Source: an uncultured Candidatus Melainabacteria bacterium
GTDB taxonomy: Bacteria > Cyanobacteriota > Vampirovibrionia > Gastranaerophilales > Gastranaerophilaceae
DNA: 37,808 bases
Assembly: GCA_934717895.1 (NCBI GenBank)
Contig: CAKUZO010000008.1
Location: 1 to 37,808 of the forward strand
Reading direction: 5' to 3'
Shown here one piece after another: positions 24,218 through 30,975 of this stretch. The notes under the pieces are model-generated. The model was not told where the DNA came from. It saw only the letters and a program-made list of their open reading frames with translations, and ran no database searches. Within the stretch, counting starts at the first letter, position 1, and each line of letters begins with the position of its first letter. Position numbers and translations under genes: made by a program.

Positions 24218-25729
24218 ATGGACAAAAAAGCTTTATTATTTTACATTTCATTATTTTTACTAATTTTAGCATTTACGGTATCGGTTAATAATTTTGATTA
24301 TGACTTATGGGCAAGACTAATTGCAGGCATGGGAGTCGTAGACGGCGGACATGTTTTAACACAAGACTTTTTGTCATATACACCGGTACATACTTGGTGG
24401 GATCACGAATGGGGAGCAGGCGTAATATTTTATGCGTGCCTGAAATATTTTGGAGCATTTAGCTTGATTATTTTACAAGCTTTAATGTTGTTTGGAATAT
24501 TTTTCACTGCCTCAAAAGTCGTCAAACTAAGAGGAAGTAACACGCCTTATAACATATTATTTTACTTCTTTGCATTTATGTCTGTCAGGACAAATCTCAG
24601 CTCGCCTGTCAGATGTCACATGTTCAGTTTCTTATTCTTCGTGATATTTATTTATATACTTGAAAAAGTTAGAAAAACCGAAAATAACAAACTTCTATAC
24701 ATTATTCCTTTTATGCTGTTTCTTTGGAACAATATCCACGGCGGAGTTGTTGCAGGACTTGGACTTTTAGGTATGTACGCGGTTGGAGAATTCTTAAACA
24801 AAAAACCGTTTGCAAAATATATTATCACCCTCGTAATTTCTACTCCATTATTATTCATAAACCCTTGGGGCTGGCAATACATAAAATTTCTGCTTATGGC
24901 AAACACAATGCCTAGACCATATATCGCAGAATGGAACAATCTTTTCTCTGATTATTTCTTATTCAGACTTATTCCGTTTAAATTATTTATGCTTGGAAGT
25001 GTTATCACAGAAGGAATTTGCATAAGCAAAAATATTAAAATGAATTCAGTTAAAGATTGGTACAACAAAGCAGACAAAGTCAAGTATATAGTACTTTTGT
25101 CAACACTTTACCTTGCAATCAGCCATATCAAACTTTTGCCGTTCTTTACGATTGCAACTATCTGCTTTGTATATGAAGATTTTTACAAACTCATAGAAAA
25201 CATAAAACTTCCGGAATGGAAAGACAGATGTGTATACACCGCTCTTTTGTTTATATCAGTTTTGACTTTTATGGTTAAAGACATCTCTGTTCCTGTCGGA
25301 ATAGACATTTTCCCTGTTAAAGAAGTCGAATTTGTCAAAATAAATAATATTCAAGGAAAAATATTAACAAACTTTGACTATGGAAGCTACGTCGCATACA
25401 AACTTTATCCGCAAAATAAAATTTACATGGACGGCAGATATGAAGAAGTATATTACGACTATATGTTACCGATTTTAAAAGAATTTTTCTTTGTATACCC
25501 AAACTGGCGTCAACTATTCACATATTTTAACCCTGATGTCATGATTTTGGAAAAATCATACAAGGTTTATAACACATTGAAAAACGGAAACGAGTGGGTT
25601 GCTGTTTACGAAGGCAAGAAATTCGGAGTATTTGTACCAAAAGACAAAGTTCAAAAAAATTACAAAAAACCAACTGACGACATGGATTATTACAAAAATA
25701 CTCTATTTACCACAAGCATAAAATTTTAA
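24218..25729 (+). CDS. Polytopic membrane protein, GT-C glycosyltransferase-like
   Basis: 503 aa with about nine to ten membrane segments in the first 370 residues and a soluble C-terminal domain of about 130. The first extracytoplasmic loop has DYDLWARLIAG (D27, D29), then TQDFLSYTPVHTWWDHEWG with D50, D62 and E64. This acidic loop is the pattern of GT-C enzymes (PMT/ArnT-type) that move sugars from lipid-linked donors on the outer face of the membrane. The C-terminal part includes KILTNFDYGSYVAYKLYPQNKIYMDGRYEEVY. The donor and acceptor are unknown. The gene has its own promoter and no Shine-Dalgarno. The patatin lipase gene follows within 20 nt, so the two may act on the same envelope lipid. 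Confidence 0.78.
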   Translation: MDKKALLFYISLFLLILAFTVSVNNFDYDLWARLIAGMGVVDGGHVLTQDFLSYTPVHTWWDHEWGAGVIFYACLKYFGAFSLIILQALMLFGIFFTASKVVKLRGSNTPYNILFYFFAFMSVRTNLSSPVRCHMFSFLFFVIFIYILEKVRKTENNKLLYIIPFMLFLWNNIHGGVVAGLGLLGMYAVGEFLNKKPFAKYIITLVISTPLLFINPWGWQYIKFLLMANTMPRPYIAEWNNLFSDYFLFRLIPFKLFMLGSVITEGICISKNIKMNSVKDWYNKADKVKYIVLLSTLYLAISHIKLLPFFTIATICFVYEDFYKLIENIKLPEWKDRCVYTALLFISVLTFMVKDISVPVGIDIFPVKEVEFVKINNIQGKILTNFDYGSYVAYKLYPQNKIYMDGRYEEVYYDYMLPILKEFFFVYPNWRQLFTYFNPDVMILEKSYKVYNTLKNGNEWVAVYEGKKFGVFVPKDKVQKNYKKPTDDMDYYKNTLFTTSIKF

Positions 25730-25736
25730 TTTGAGA

Positions 25737-25748
25737 TATAATGACTAT
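25737..25748 (+). promoter_or_regulatory. -10 box six bases before the patatin ATG
   Basis: TATAAT (25737-25742), GACTAT, ATG at 25749. The -35 is weak and the box starts 8 nt after the upstream stop, so it may act along with read-through. Confidence 0.5.
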
Positions 25749-26957
25749 ATGAATAGAAGTTTAAAATACACATGTTTATTTGGCGGTGGCGCAATCCGAG
25801 GAGTTTCCTACATCGGAGCAATTAAAGCATTAGAAGAGATTGGAATTTCTCCTGAAAGGCTTGCAGGGTCTTCCGTAGGCTCAATTATTGCAGCATTTTT
25901 AGCAGTCGGCTATACAGCGGAAGAACTTAAAGACGTATTTTTAAAAGTCAATTTTGATTTATTTAAAGACATCTCAATCGGCATAGGGCCGCTATTTGCA
26001 CTCAGCAAAGGCGAGGTATTTTTAGATTGGGTAAGAGAACTTATTGAGAAAAAGTTTTATGGAGACAAGTACAAAAAAGGGACTAATAGAGCTGTTACAT
26101 TCAAAGACATCGCCAAAAATCTTGTAATTATTACAACTGACTTGTCAAATTTCGAATGCAAAGAGTTTTCAAGGTTTGAAACTCCTGATTTTGAAATCGC
26201 CTCAGCCGTGAGGATTTCTTGTTGTATGCCCGGACTTATGAAGCCGATTGAATACAATAAGACTCTGCTTGTAGATGGAGATTTGCAAAAAAGTTGGCCG
26301 ATGTGGAAGCTTTCAAAAAATCTTTTAACAGACGACGACAGAATTCTAGAATTCAGACTCGAAGGTTATTATGAAAAAAATGATATCTCCGGAATTGATT
26401 ACGCAAATGCGGTATATAGTTGTATGACTGCAATATCAACAGCCTTCATAACAAATATTTATGCAAAAAAAGACAAATTTGATTACATTGTTTTAAACAC
26501 CGGTGATATCGTTGTAGTAGATTTTAACATTTCCGAAGCAAAAAGAATTGACTTGATTAATTCAGGCTACAATCAGACAATCAACTATTTTAAAGAGTTT
26601 TTACCTCAAAAGAAGAGTCATATTTGTCAAAACTATGAAACAATTTTAGCTCACTTAATTAAACTAAAAAAATTAATTTCTTCCGGAAAAATAAAAAACG
26701 CAAAATGTCAGCTCGGAGATTTATTCATGGACATGACTGATTTGTCCGACATAATCGACTTATCTGATTATGAGGCAATAAAGGCTTTTAAGGACTTGTT
26801 CTTACAAAACATAAAATATCCTGCATTATTTGGAAAAACTTCCTTGGCAAACGCCAAATTAGTCATGGCAGAACTGACAAAGTTGCATGAGAAAATCAAG
26901 TCCAAAGTTGTGGAACTGAAAGAATATTCTCAGTTGTTGTCAATCGAACAAAGCTGA
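25749..26957 (+). CDS. Patatin-like phospholipase
   Basis: Serine acyl hydrolase of the patatin family; probable phospholipase A or lysophospholipase. 402 aa from the ATG at 25749. A TTG at 25731 is possible but has no ribosome site. Hallmarks are the oxyanion loop GGGAIRG (12-18), the nucleophile elbow GSSVG with S42, and the dyad Asp in LLVDGDLQKSWP (D176). The catalytic dyad is complete. The second half (about 270-402) is a helical extension of unknown role. No signal peptide is seen, so it acts in the cytosol or at the inner membrane. It lies 19 nt behind the GT-C-like gene, and its own -10 box overlaps that gap. Confidence 0.9.
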   Translation: MNRSLKYTCLFGGGAIRGVSYIGAIKALEEIGISPERLAGSSVGSIIAAFLAVGYTAEELKDVFLKVNFDLFKDISIGIGPLFALSKGEVFLDWVRELIEKKFYGDKYKKGTNRAVTFKDIAKNLVIITTDLSNFECKEFSRFETPDFEIASAVRISCCMPGLMKPIEYNKTLLVDGDLQKSWPMWKLSKNLLTDDDRILEFRLEGYYEKNDISGIDYANAVYSCMTAISTAFITNIYAKKDKFDYIVLNTGDIVVVDFNISEAKRIDLINSGYNQTINYFKEFLPQKKSHICQNYETILAHLIKLKKLISSGKIKNAKCQLGDLFMDMTDLSDIIDLSDYEAIKAFKDLFLQNIKYPALFGKTSLANAKLVMAELTKLHEKIKSKVVELKEYSQLLSIEQS

Positions 26958-26965
26958 TTACGAAG

Positions 26966-26995
26966 TCATCATTCTGAGCGACAGCGAAAGAATCT
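26966..26995. repeat. Short hairpin repeat of the ATTCTGAGCG...AGAATCT type
   Basis: ATTCT and AGAAT flank GAGCGACAGCGAA, forming a hairpin 9 nt after the patatin stop. This sequence type recurs between genes in many unrelated bacterial genomes; whether it recurs in this one cannot be seen here. Confidence 0.4.
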
Positions 26996-27099
26996 AGCCA
27001 TTTGTAATAATAGATTATAGATAAGCTAAAAATAAATTATTGACTTCTAAGATATTTTAAGCTATTATAAAACCTGTTAAGCCTTGAATGCAAGGATAG

Positions 27100-27241
27100 A
27101 TAATTGAAAATTAAATAAGTGCCCTGGTGGCAAGGACTCCGCTTTTTTGATTGATTATCAAAAAAGAAGGAGGGGAGAGTAGACGTCGTCTACCGAGTCC
27201 GCTAGGGAAATAATTGAAAATTAAATAAGTGCCCTGGTGGC
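27100..27241. repeat. 32-bp direct repeat (110 bp apart) carrying the first 11 nt of tRNA-Leu, enclosing a structured unit
   Basis: 27100-27131 and 27210-27241 are identical, including GCCCTGGTGGC, the start of the tRNA. Between them, GGACTC (27134-27139) and GAGTCC (27195-27200) close a unit with two inner hairpins: CTTTTTTGAT/ATCAAAAAAG (27142-27166) and GTAGACG/CGTCTAC (27180-27194). No ORF is inside. Confidence 0.75.
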
Positions 27242-27316
27242 GGAATCGGTAGACGCGTCGGACTTAAAATCCGGTTGGAGTTAAATCCAGTGCCAGTTCA
27301 AGTCTGGCCCAGGGCA
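27231..27316 (+). tRNA. tRNA-Leu (UAA), no intron
   Basis: 86 nt. The acceptor stem is GCCCTGG with CCAGGGC and discriminator A. The anticodon arm is TCGGA-CTTAAAA-TCCGG, with anticodon TAA at 27265-27267. A long variable arm and the T arm GCCAG-TTCAAGT-CTGGC follow. CCA is not encoded. Many cyanobacteria carry a group I intron in this very anticodon loop; here the loop is uninterrupted. Confidence 0.97.
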
Positions 27317-27322
27317 AATCTT

Positions 27323-27350
27323 AAAAAGACCTCTAATGAGGTCTTTTTTT
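27323..27350 (+). terminator. Terminator of tRNA-Leu
   Basis: AAAAAGACCTC, loop TAAT, GAGGTCTTTTT, then T's: an 11-bp perfect stem starting 7 nt after the tRNA. Confidence 0.9.
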
Positions 27351-27449
27351 ATATATTATTAACTTTTGTTAATAAAAACCTTAATATTAGCAATTTCTTG
27401 CCGCTTAAATACTTTATATATACAAGGTATATAATCAAGAAAGAGTATT

Positions 27450-28361
27450 ATGACATTCGGCAATTGGCTTAAAACTAATATTCAAAATAATAATTTGTCC
27501 AAATTCTTTACAGCATTTGGACAAACCGCAATGAATGCCGGCATGACAAGTGCTGCAATTCGAGAAATGAATCAACAGTCAAGCATTTTTGGCAGCTGTT
27601 GTGGTGGCTATTGGGGTGGCGGTTATTATAACCAACCAAATCTTTTTGGTGGTTGCTGCAATTCTTCAATGATGTATAATCCACTCGGAATCGGTTTCAA
27701 TACAGGAAATTGTTGTTCTGATTATTATGCTCAAATGGGCATCAATCTTGCTGCTCAACAAGGATATATGGACGGCTTAGCAATCAGACAATTAGGTGCT
27801 GCCGCAAAAGTACAAGCTGCTGCTCAACAACAAGCTACTGCAAAATCATTACCAAAAACAAACTGGGAAGCAGCAGACAAAATAGCCAGCGACCAAGATA
27901 AAACAGCGGGGCAAAAGCTTGATACAGATTCAACAAAAATATTAAAAGATGAAAAAGGTTCAATAACAATCGCAAAAGGCTTGACGGGAGAAAACACCGA
28001 ATCTAAAACCAAATACAAGGAACAAGTTTCTGAACTCGCAAAATCTTATGGAGCTAGCATGGACACTGATGGTGACGGCTATGTAAGTTTAGAAGAATAT
28101 AAAAAAGCAGAAAATAATGAAGGAGCAGAAACTGCATTTAATAAAATTGATATGAACGGCGACGGCAAACTTGATTGGAAAGAACTTGCTGCAACATTAA
28201 GAACATTAGATATAGATTCTGGCAAACGTGATGGGCAAATATCATATAAAGAACTAGATAAATGGCAACAATTAATGGTTAATGGTTCTGACACAACCTT
28301 TGATACTGCTGTCAGAAAATCTTATCAAAACTTATTTAACCCAGAAAAGAAAGATAGCTAA
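27450..28361 (+). CDS. EF-hand protein with Gly/Tyr-rich vicinal-Cys segment
   Basis: 303 aa. The N-terminal ~45 residues are helical and polar. Residues about 48-95 are rich in Gly, Tyr and Asn with three vicinal Cys pairs (SCCGGYWGGG, GGCCNSS, GNCCSDYY). A helical Gln/Ala part follows. Three EF-hand calcium loops lie near the end. DTDGDGYVSLEE at D205 and DMNGDGKLDWKE at D234 are canonical. DIDSGKRDGQISYKE at D254 has a three-residue insertion and may bind poorly. There is no signal peptide or membrane segment, so its location is unclear. The role is unknown; calcium-dependent structure at the cell surface is one guess. A TATAAT box lies 14 nt before the ATG. The stop overlaps the convergent csaB by 4 bp. 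Confidence 0.82.
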   Translation: MTFGNWLKTNIQNNNLSKFFTAFGQTAMNAGMTSAAIREMNQQSSIFGSCCGGYWGGGYYNQPNLFGGCCNSSMMYNPLGIGFNTGNCCSDYYAQMGINLAAQQGYMDGLAIRQLGAAAKVQAAAQQQATAKSLPKTNWEAADKIASDQDKTAGQKLDTDSTKILKDEKGSITIAKGLTGENTESKTKYKEQVSELAKSYGASMDTDGDGYVSLEEYKKAENNEGAETAFNKIDMNGDGKLDWKELAATLRTLDIDSGKRDGQISYKELDKWQQLMVNGSDTTFDTAVRKSYQNLFNPEKKDS

Positions 28362-29362
28362 CAAAAATATTGGTCATACATTTCCCAATTAAAATTTTTA
28401 GAATTTGCAAACGCTAACAATTCTTGTTTATCCAGTTTTTCTAGTTTTTGAAAAACTGCTTCAAGATTTTCGTGTGCGTCCATAGAAATCATTGGAATTT
28501 TTGCATCTGTTGCCAATTTTTCAACCTTAACATCATAGTTTATGGCACAAGTTTTTACACCTGCTTTCAATGCAACTAAAACAGCATGGAAACGCATTCC
28601 AATCAAGTATTCAAGATACGACAAACGATTTATGATATCATCTTCCACAATTTCTGTTTGCATATCAGGATTAAACGATTTCAAAACTTTCTCAAAACGT
28701 TTTGATAGTTCAAAGTCCTGAGTTTTTTGGAGTGAAAAAATCTCAATCTTTTTATTTTCAAACTTTGTAACCAAAAGCAACGCAAGTTTTTGAAGTAACT
28801 CTTCATTCATTGTTTTAAAGTCACGAAGTTGAATTCCTACTACTCCTTCATTTTCAGTTGATGGAATATTCAATGAATAAATCGGATCACAAACCAATTT
28901 TGCATCGATTCCCAACGAATTAAGTAAATTCAAACTTTTTTCATCACGAACAGTTACAACAGAACAATATTTCAAAAGGTTTTTCACAATATTTTTTGCT
29001 AAATTACTATTTAAAGGCCCAATTCCTTGTGCAAAAATTATAACTTTTTTATTGAATAAAAGTCCAAGAGCGATTATAAAAGAATAATAAATCAAACTTT
29101 TTAGGCTCGTAACATCTTGTAAAAGACTTCCGCCACCTGAAACCAAGACATCACAATTTTTAATTGTATCGACGACAGATTTCAAATCAAAACGTTTTAC
29201 AGCCTTTACACCATAAGTTTTTTCAGTAAATTCGCAATCACTTGAAAAAACAGTTACATCGACATTTTGCAAACTCTTCAAATGCGAAGTCAAAACCGAC
29301 AAAATCGCCTCATCGCCAAAATTTTTAAAGCCGTAATACCCGGAAATCGCAACCTTAACCAT
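28358..29362 (-). CDS. csaB: Polysaccharide pyruvyl transferase (CsaB family)
   Basis: Transfers a pyruvyl ketal from PEP onto a cell-wall polysaccharide. In Firmicutes and some deep-branching diderms that modification anchors SLH-domain proteins. 334 aa from the ATG at 29362 (MVKVAISGYYGFKNFGDEA), which has GAGG 5 nt upstream and overlaps the kdgK stop by 8 bp. Landmarks are GYYGFKNFGDEAIL, VLVSGGGSLLQD, IIFAQGIGPL, VVTVRDEKSL and YLIGMRFHAVLVALKAG, all typical of the family. It is the last gene of eda-kdgK-csaB. Its presence predicts SLH-domain outer-membrane or surface proteins elsewhere in the genome. Substrate polymer unknown. Confidence 0.9.
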   Translation of the reverse strand: MVKVAISGYYGFKNFGDEAILSVLTSHLKSLQNVDVTVFSSDCEFTEKTYGVKAVKRFDLKSVVDTIKNCDVLVSGGGSLLQDVTSLKSLIYYSFIIALGLLFNKKVIIFAQGIGPLNSNLAKNIVKNLLKYCSVVTVRDEKSLNLLNSLGIDAKLVCDPIYSLNIPSTENEGVVGIQLRDFKTMNEELLQKLALLLVTKFENKKIEIFSLQKTQDFELSKRFEKVLKSFNPDMQTEIVEDDIINRLSYLEYLIGMRFHAVLVALKAGVKTCAINYDVKVEKLATDAKIPMISMDAHENLEAVFQKLEKLDKQELLAFANSKNFNWEMYDQYFC

Positions 29363-30299
29363 TGTTACCTCTATAAATTGAATAAACGTCATCTCTATAC
29401 GGAATTGATTTTATTGCCCCAATTCCTTTGGCTTGCAACCCTGCAACAATTGATGCAAATTTTGTAGCCTCAAATTCTGTAAACCCATGAGTCAAAGCAT
29501 ATAGAAATCCACCGTTAAAAGCATCTCCCGAACACGTTGTATCAAGGCATTCGGTTGTATAGAAATTAGTAAAACTTATATTTCCATTATAACCGGTATA
29601 ATACCCTTGCTTTTCGGTTGATTTCAAAACAACAGTTGAAATTCCCATATCCCAAAGTCTTTTAATTATATTTTCATGCGAATCAATTTCCAAAATATTT
29701 ACAGAATCTTGCTTAGTATTCATAAACAAAATATCAATATACGAAGCAACTCTAAAAAATGCATCTTTCGCGTCATCTGCTGTTGTCAATGCTGAGTGAT
29801 AGTTCGGATCATAAGCCGTTTTAACTCCGCTTTCCTTGGCCAACTTAAACGCATATTCGACAGCTTCACAAGCTGACGGCGAAAGGGATTGCGTCACACC
29901 TGATGCATAAACAATTCCTGCATTTTTAATATAATCTTCATTAATATCTTCCAAAGACAATTTTGAAGGAGCAATCTTTTTTCTGTAAACAGCGATTTCT
30001 TTCTCCGCACAAGAAGGACGAGCAATTATATACAACCCGTTAGGTTCGTTCGAAATTTTTACTTGTGAAATATCCAACCCTTCACTGTGCCAACCGTCTA
30101 ACAAATAATCCTTAAAAGCATCATTACCGACACGAGTAACAAACCCGACTTTCGCACCCATTCTAAGAGCTGCAACAGCTGTTGCAAGGGCATCTCCGCC
30201 GTAATACTTATACAAACATTCAGCATCAGCCATTTTCGTATTTGCCGACAATTCAATTAAACATTCGCCAATTGCAACAACATCAAGTTTTTCGTCCAT
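29355..30299 (-). CDS. kdgK: 2-keto-3-deoxygluconate kinase (PfkB family)
   Basis: Phosphorylates 2-keto-3-deoxygluconate to KDPG, the substrate of the aldolase encoded just upstream. 314 aa, usual PfkB size. Landmarks are VVAIGECLIELSA at the start, YYGGDALATAVAALRMGAKVGFVTRVGNDAF, YDPNYHSAL, LFMNTKQD and the C-terminal PfkB signature DTTCSGDAFNGGF with the catalytic Asp. In the signature the usual Gly after DTT is Cys, a mild deviation. AAAGG 6 nt upstream supports the start, and only 2 nt separate it from eda, so the two are coupled. The pairing with eda is the main reason to call the KDG-specific kinase rather than another sugar kinase. Confidence 0.87.
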   Translation of the reverse strand: MDEKLDVVAIGECLIELSANTKMADAECLYKYYGGDALATAVAALRMGAKVGFVTRVGNDAFKDYLLDGWHSEGLDISQVKISNEPNGLYIIARPSCAEKEIAVYRKKIAPSKLSLEDINEDYIKNAGIVYASGVTQSLSPSACEAVEYAFKLAKESGVKTAYDPNYHSALTTADDAKDAFFRVASYIDILFMNTKQDSVNILEIDSHENIIKRLWDMGISTVVLKSTEKQGYYTGYNGNISFTNFYTTECLDTTCSGDAFNGGFLYALTHGFTEFEATKFASIVAGLQAKGIGAIKSIPYRDDVYSIYRGNNG

Positions 30300-30301
30300 T
30301 G

Positions 30302-30910
30302 TTAACCTTTCAATTCACTCAAAACTCGTTTTGCACGAGAAGTAATTTCTGACAAAGAATAACCATCATAAAAATCTCGTCCGACACCTACACAAGTAGC
30401 CCCAGCTTTGATATAAGTATGAACTTCATCTAACTTTACGCTACCCAAAGGCATAACGTTCAAAAACGGCATTGGTCTGAGCAAATCTTCAACATACATT
30501 GCACCACCCATTGCAGTAATCGGATAAATTTTAATAAGCGGAATACGTGCTTTCCAAGCATTATAAGCCTCGTTTGCCGTAGACGTTTCTGCAATATACG
30601 GAATTTCTTTGTCTTTTGAAATTTTTACTAAATTCTTTGAAAAAATCGGCGATGATAAAATTTTTGCACCAGACTCAATTGATGCCTCAGCTTGCATTGC
30701 GGTAATAATTCCGCCTGCACAAACAGTAGCATGCTTTGAAATTTCTGAAATTGCTTTATAAATCGACGGATTTTGAGCATTTATTTCTATAATTTTTACC
30801 CCACCGTCTATTAGTGCATTTGCCCAATTTATTACGGTATCAGCATCATTGCTTCTTAGTATGGGTAATATTTTTTCTTGTGATAAAAGTTTGATTAAAT
30901 TTTCTTTCAT
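30302..30910 (-). CDS. eda: KDPG aldolase (2-keto-3-deoxy-6-phosphogluconate aldolase)
   Basis: Class I aldolase that splits KDPG to pyruvate and glyceraldehyde-3-phosphate, the last Entner-Doudoroff/hexuronate step. 202 aa, normal for a trimeric Eda. It shows KILPILRS, VKIIEINAQNP with the catalytic Glu (E42), ATVCAGGIIT, the Schiff-base Lys in IPLIKIYP (K127) and the phosphate-binding VMPLGSV and VGVGRDF. The segment following the usual SPGF and PGxxTPTE positions is divergent (SSPIFSKNL, AETSTANEA). The promoter is an extended -10 with AAGGAT before the ATG. First gene of eda-kdgK-csaB. No edd or uronate dehydratase is visible here. Confidence 0.9.
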   Translation of the reverse strand: MKENLIKLLSQEKILPILRSNDADTVINWANALIDGGVKIIEINAQNPSIYKAISEISKHATVCAGGIITAMQAEASIESGAKILSSPIFSKNLVKISKDKEIPYIAETSTANEAYNAWKARIPLIKIYPITAMGGAMYVEDLLRPMPFLNVMPLGSVKLDEVHTYIKAGATCVGVGRDFYDGYSLSEITSRAKRVLSELKG

Positions 30911-30933
30911 AAACTATCCTTTTTTACAAATTT

Positions 30934-30942
30934 ATTATATCA
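30934..30942 (-). promoter_or_regulatory. Extended -10 promoter of eda-kdgK-csaB
   Basis: TGATATAAT on the minus strand (TATAAT 30934-30939), with a leader of about 17 nt containing AAGGAT. Confidence 0.6.
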
Positions 30943-30975
30943 TAAAATAAAAGGGATAATTAGGGACAATTAAAT

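Noticed and set aside
25731..25748. TTG start for the patatin gene
   Set aside because: No ribosome site, and the segment contains the -10 box. The ATG at 25749 gives the usual patatin N-terminus.
27121..27209. Second tRNA-Leu gene or pseudogene upstream of the real one
   Set aside because: Only the first 11 nt match; no anticodon or T arm follows. The rest is a different hairpin unit.
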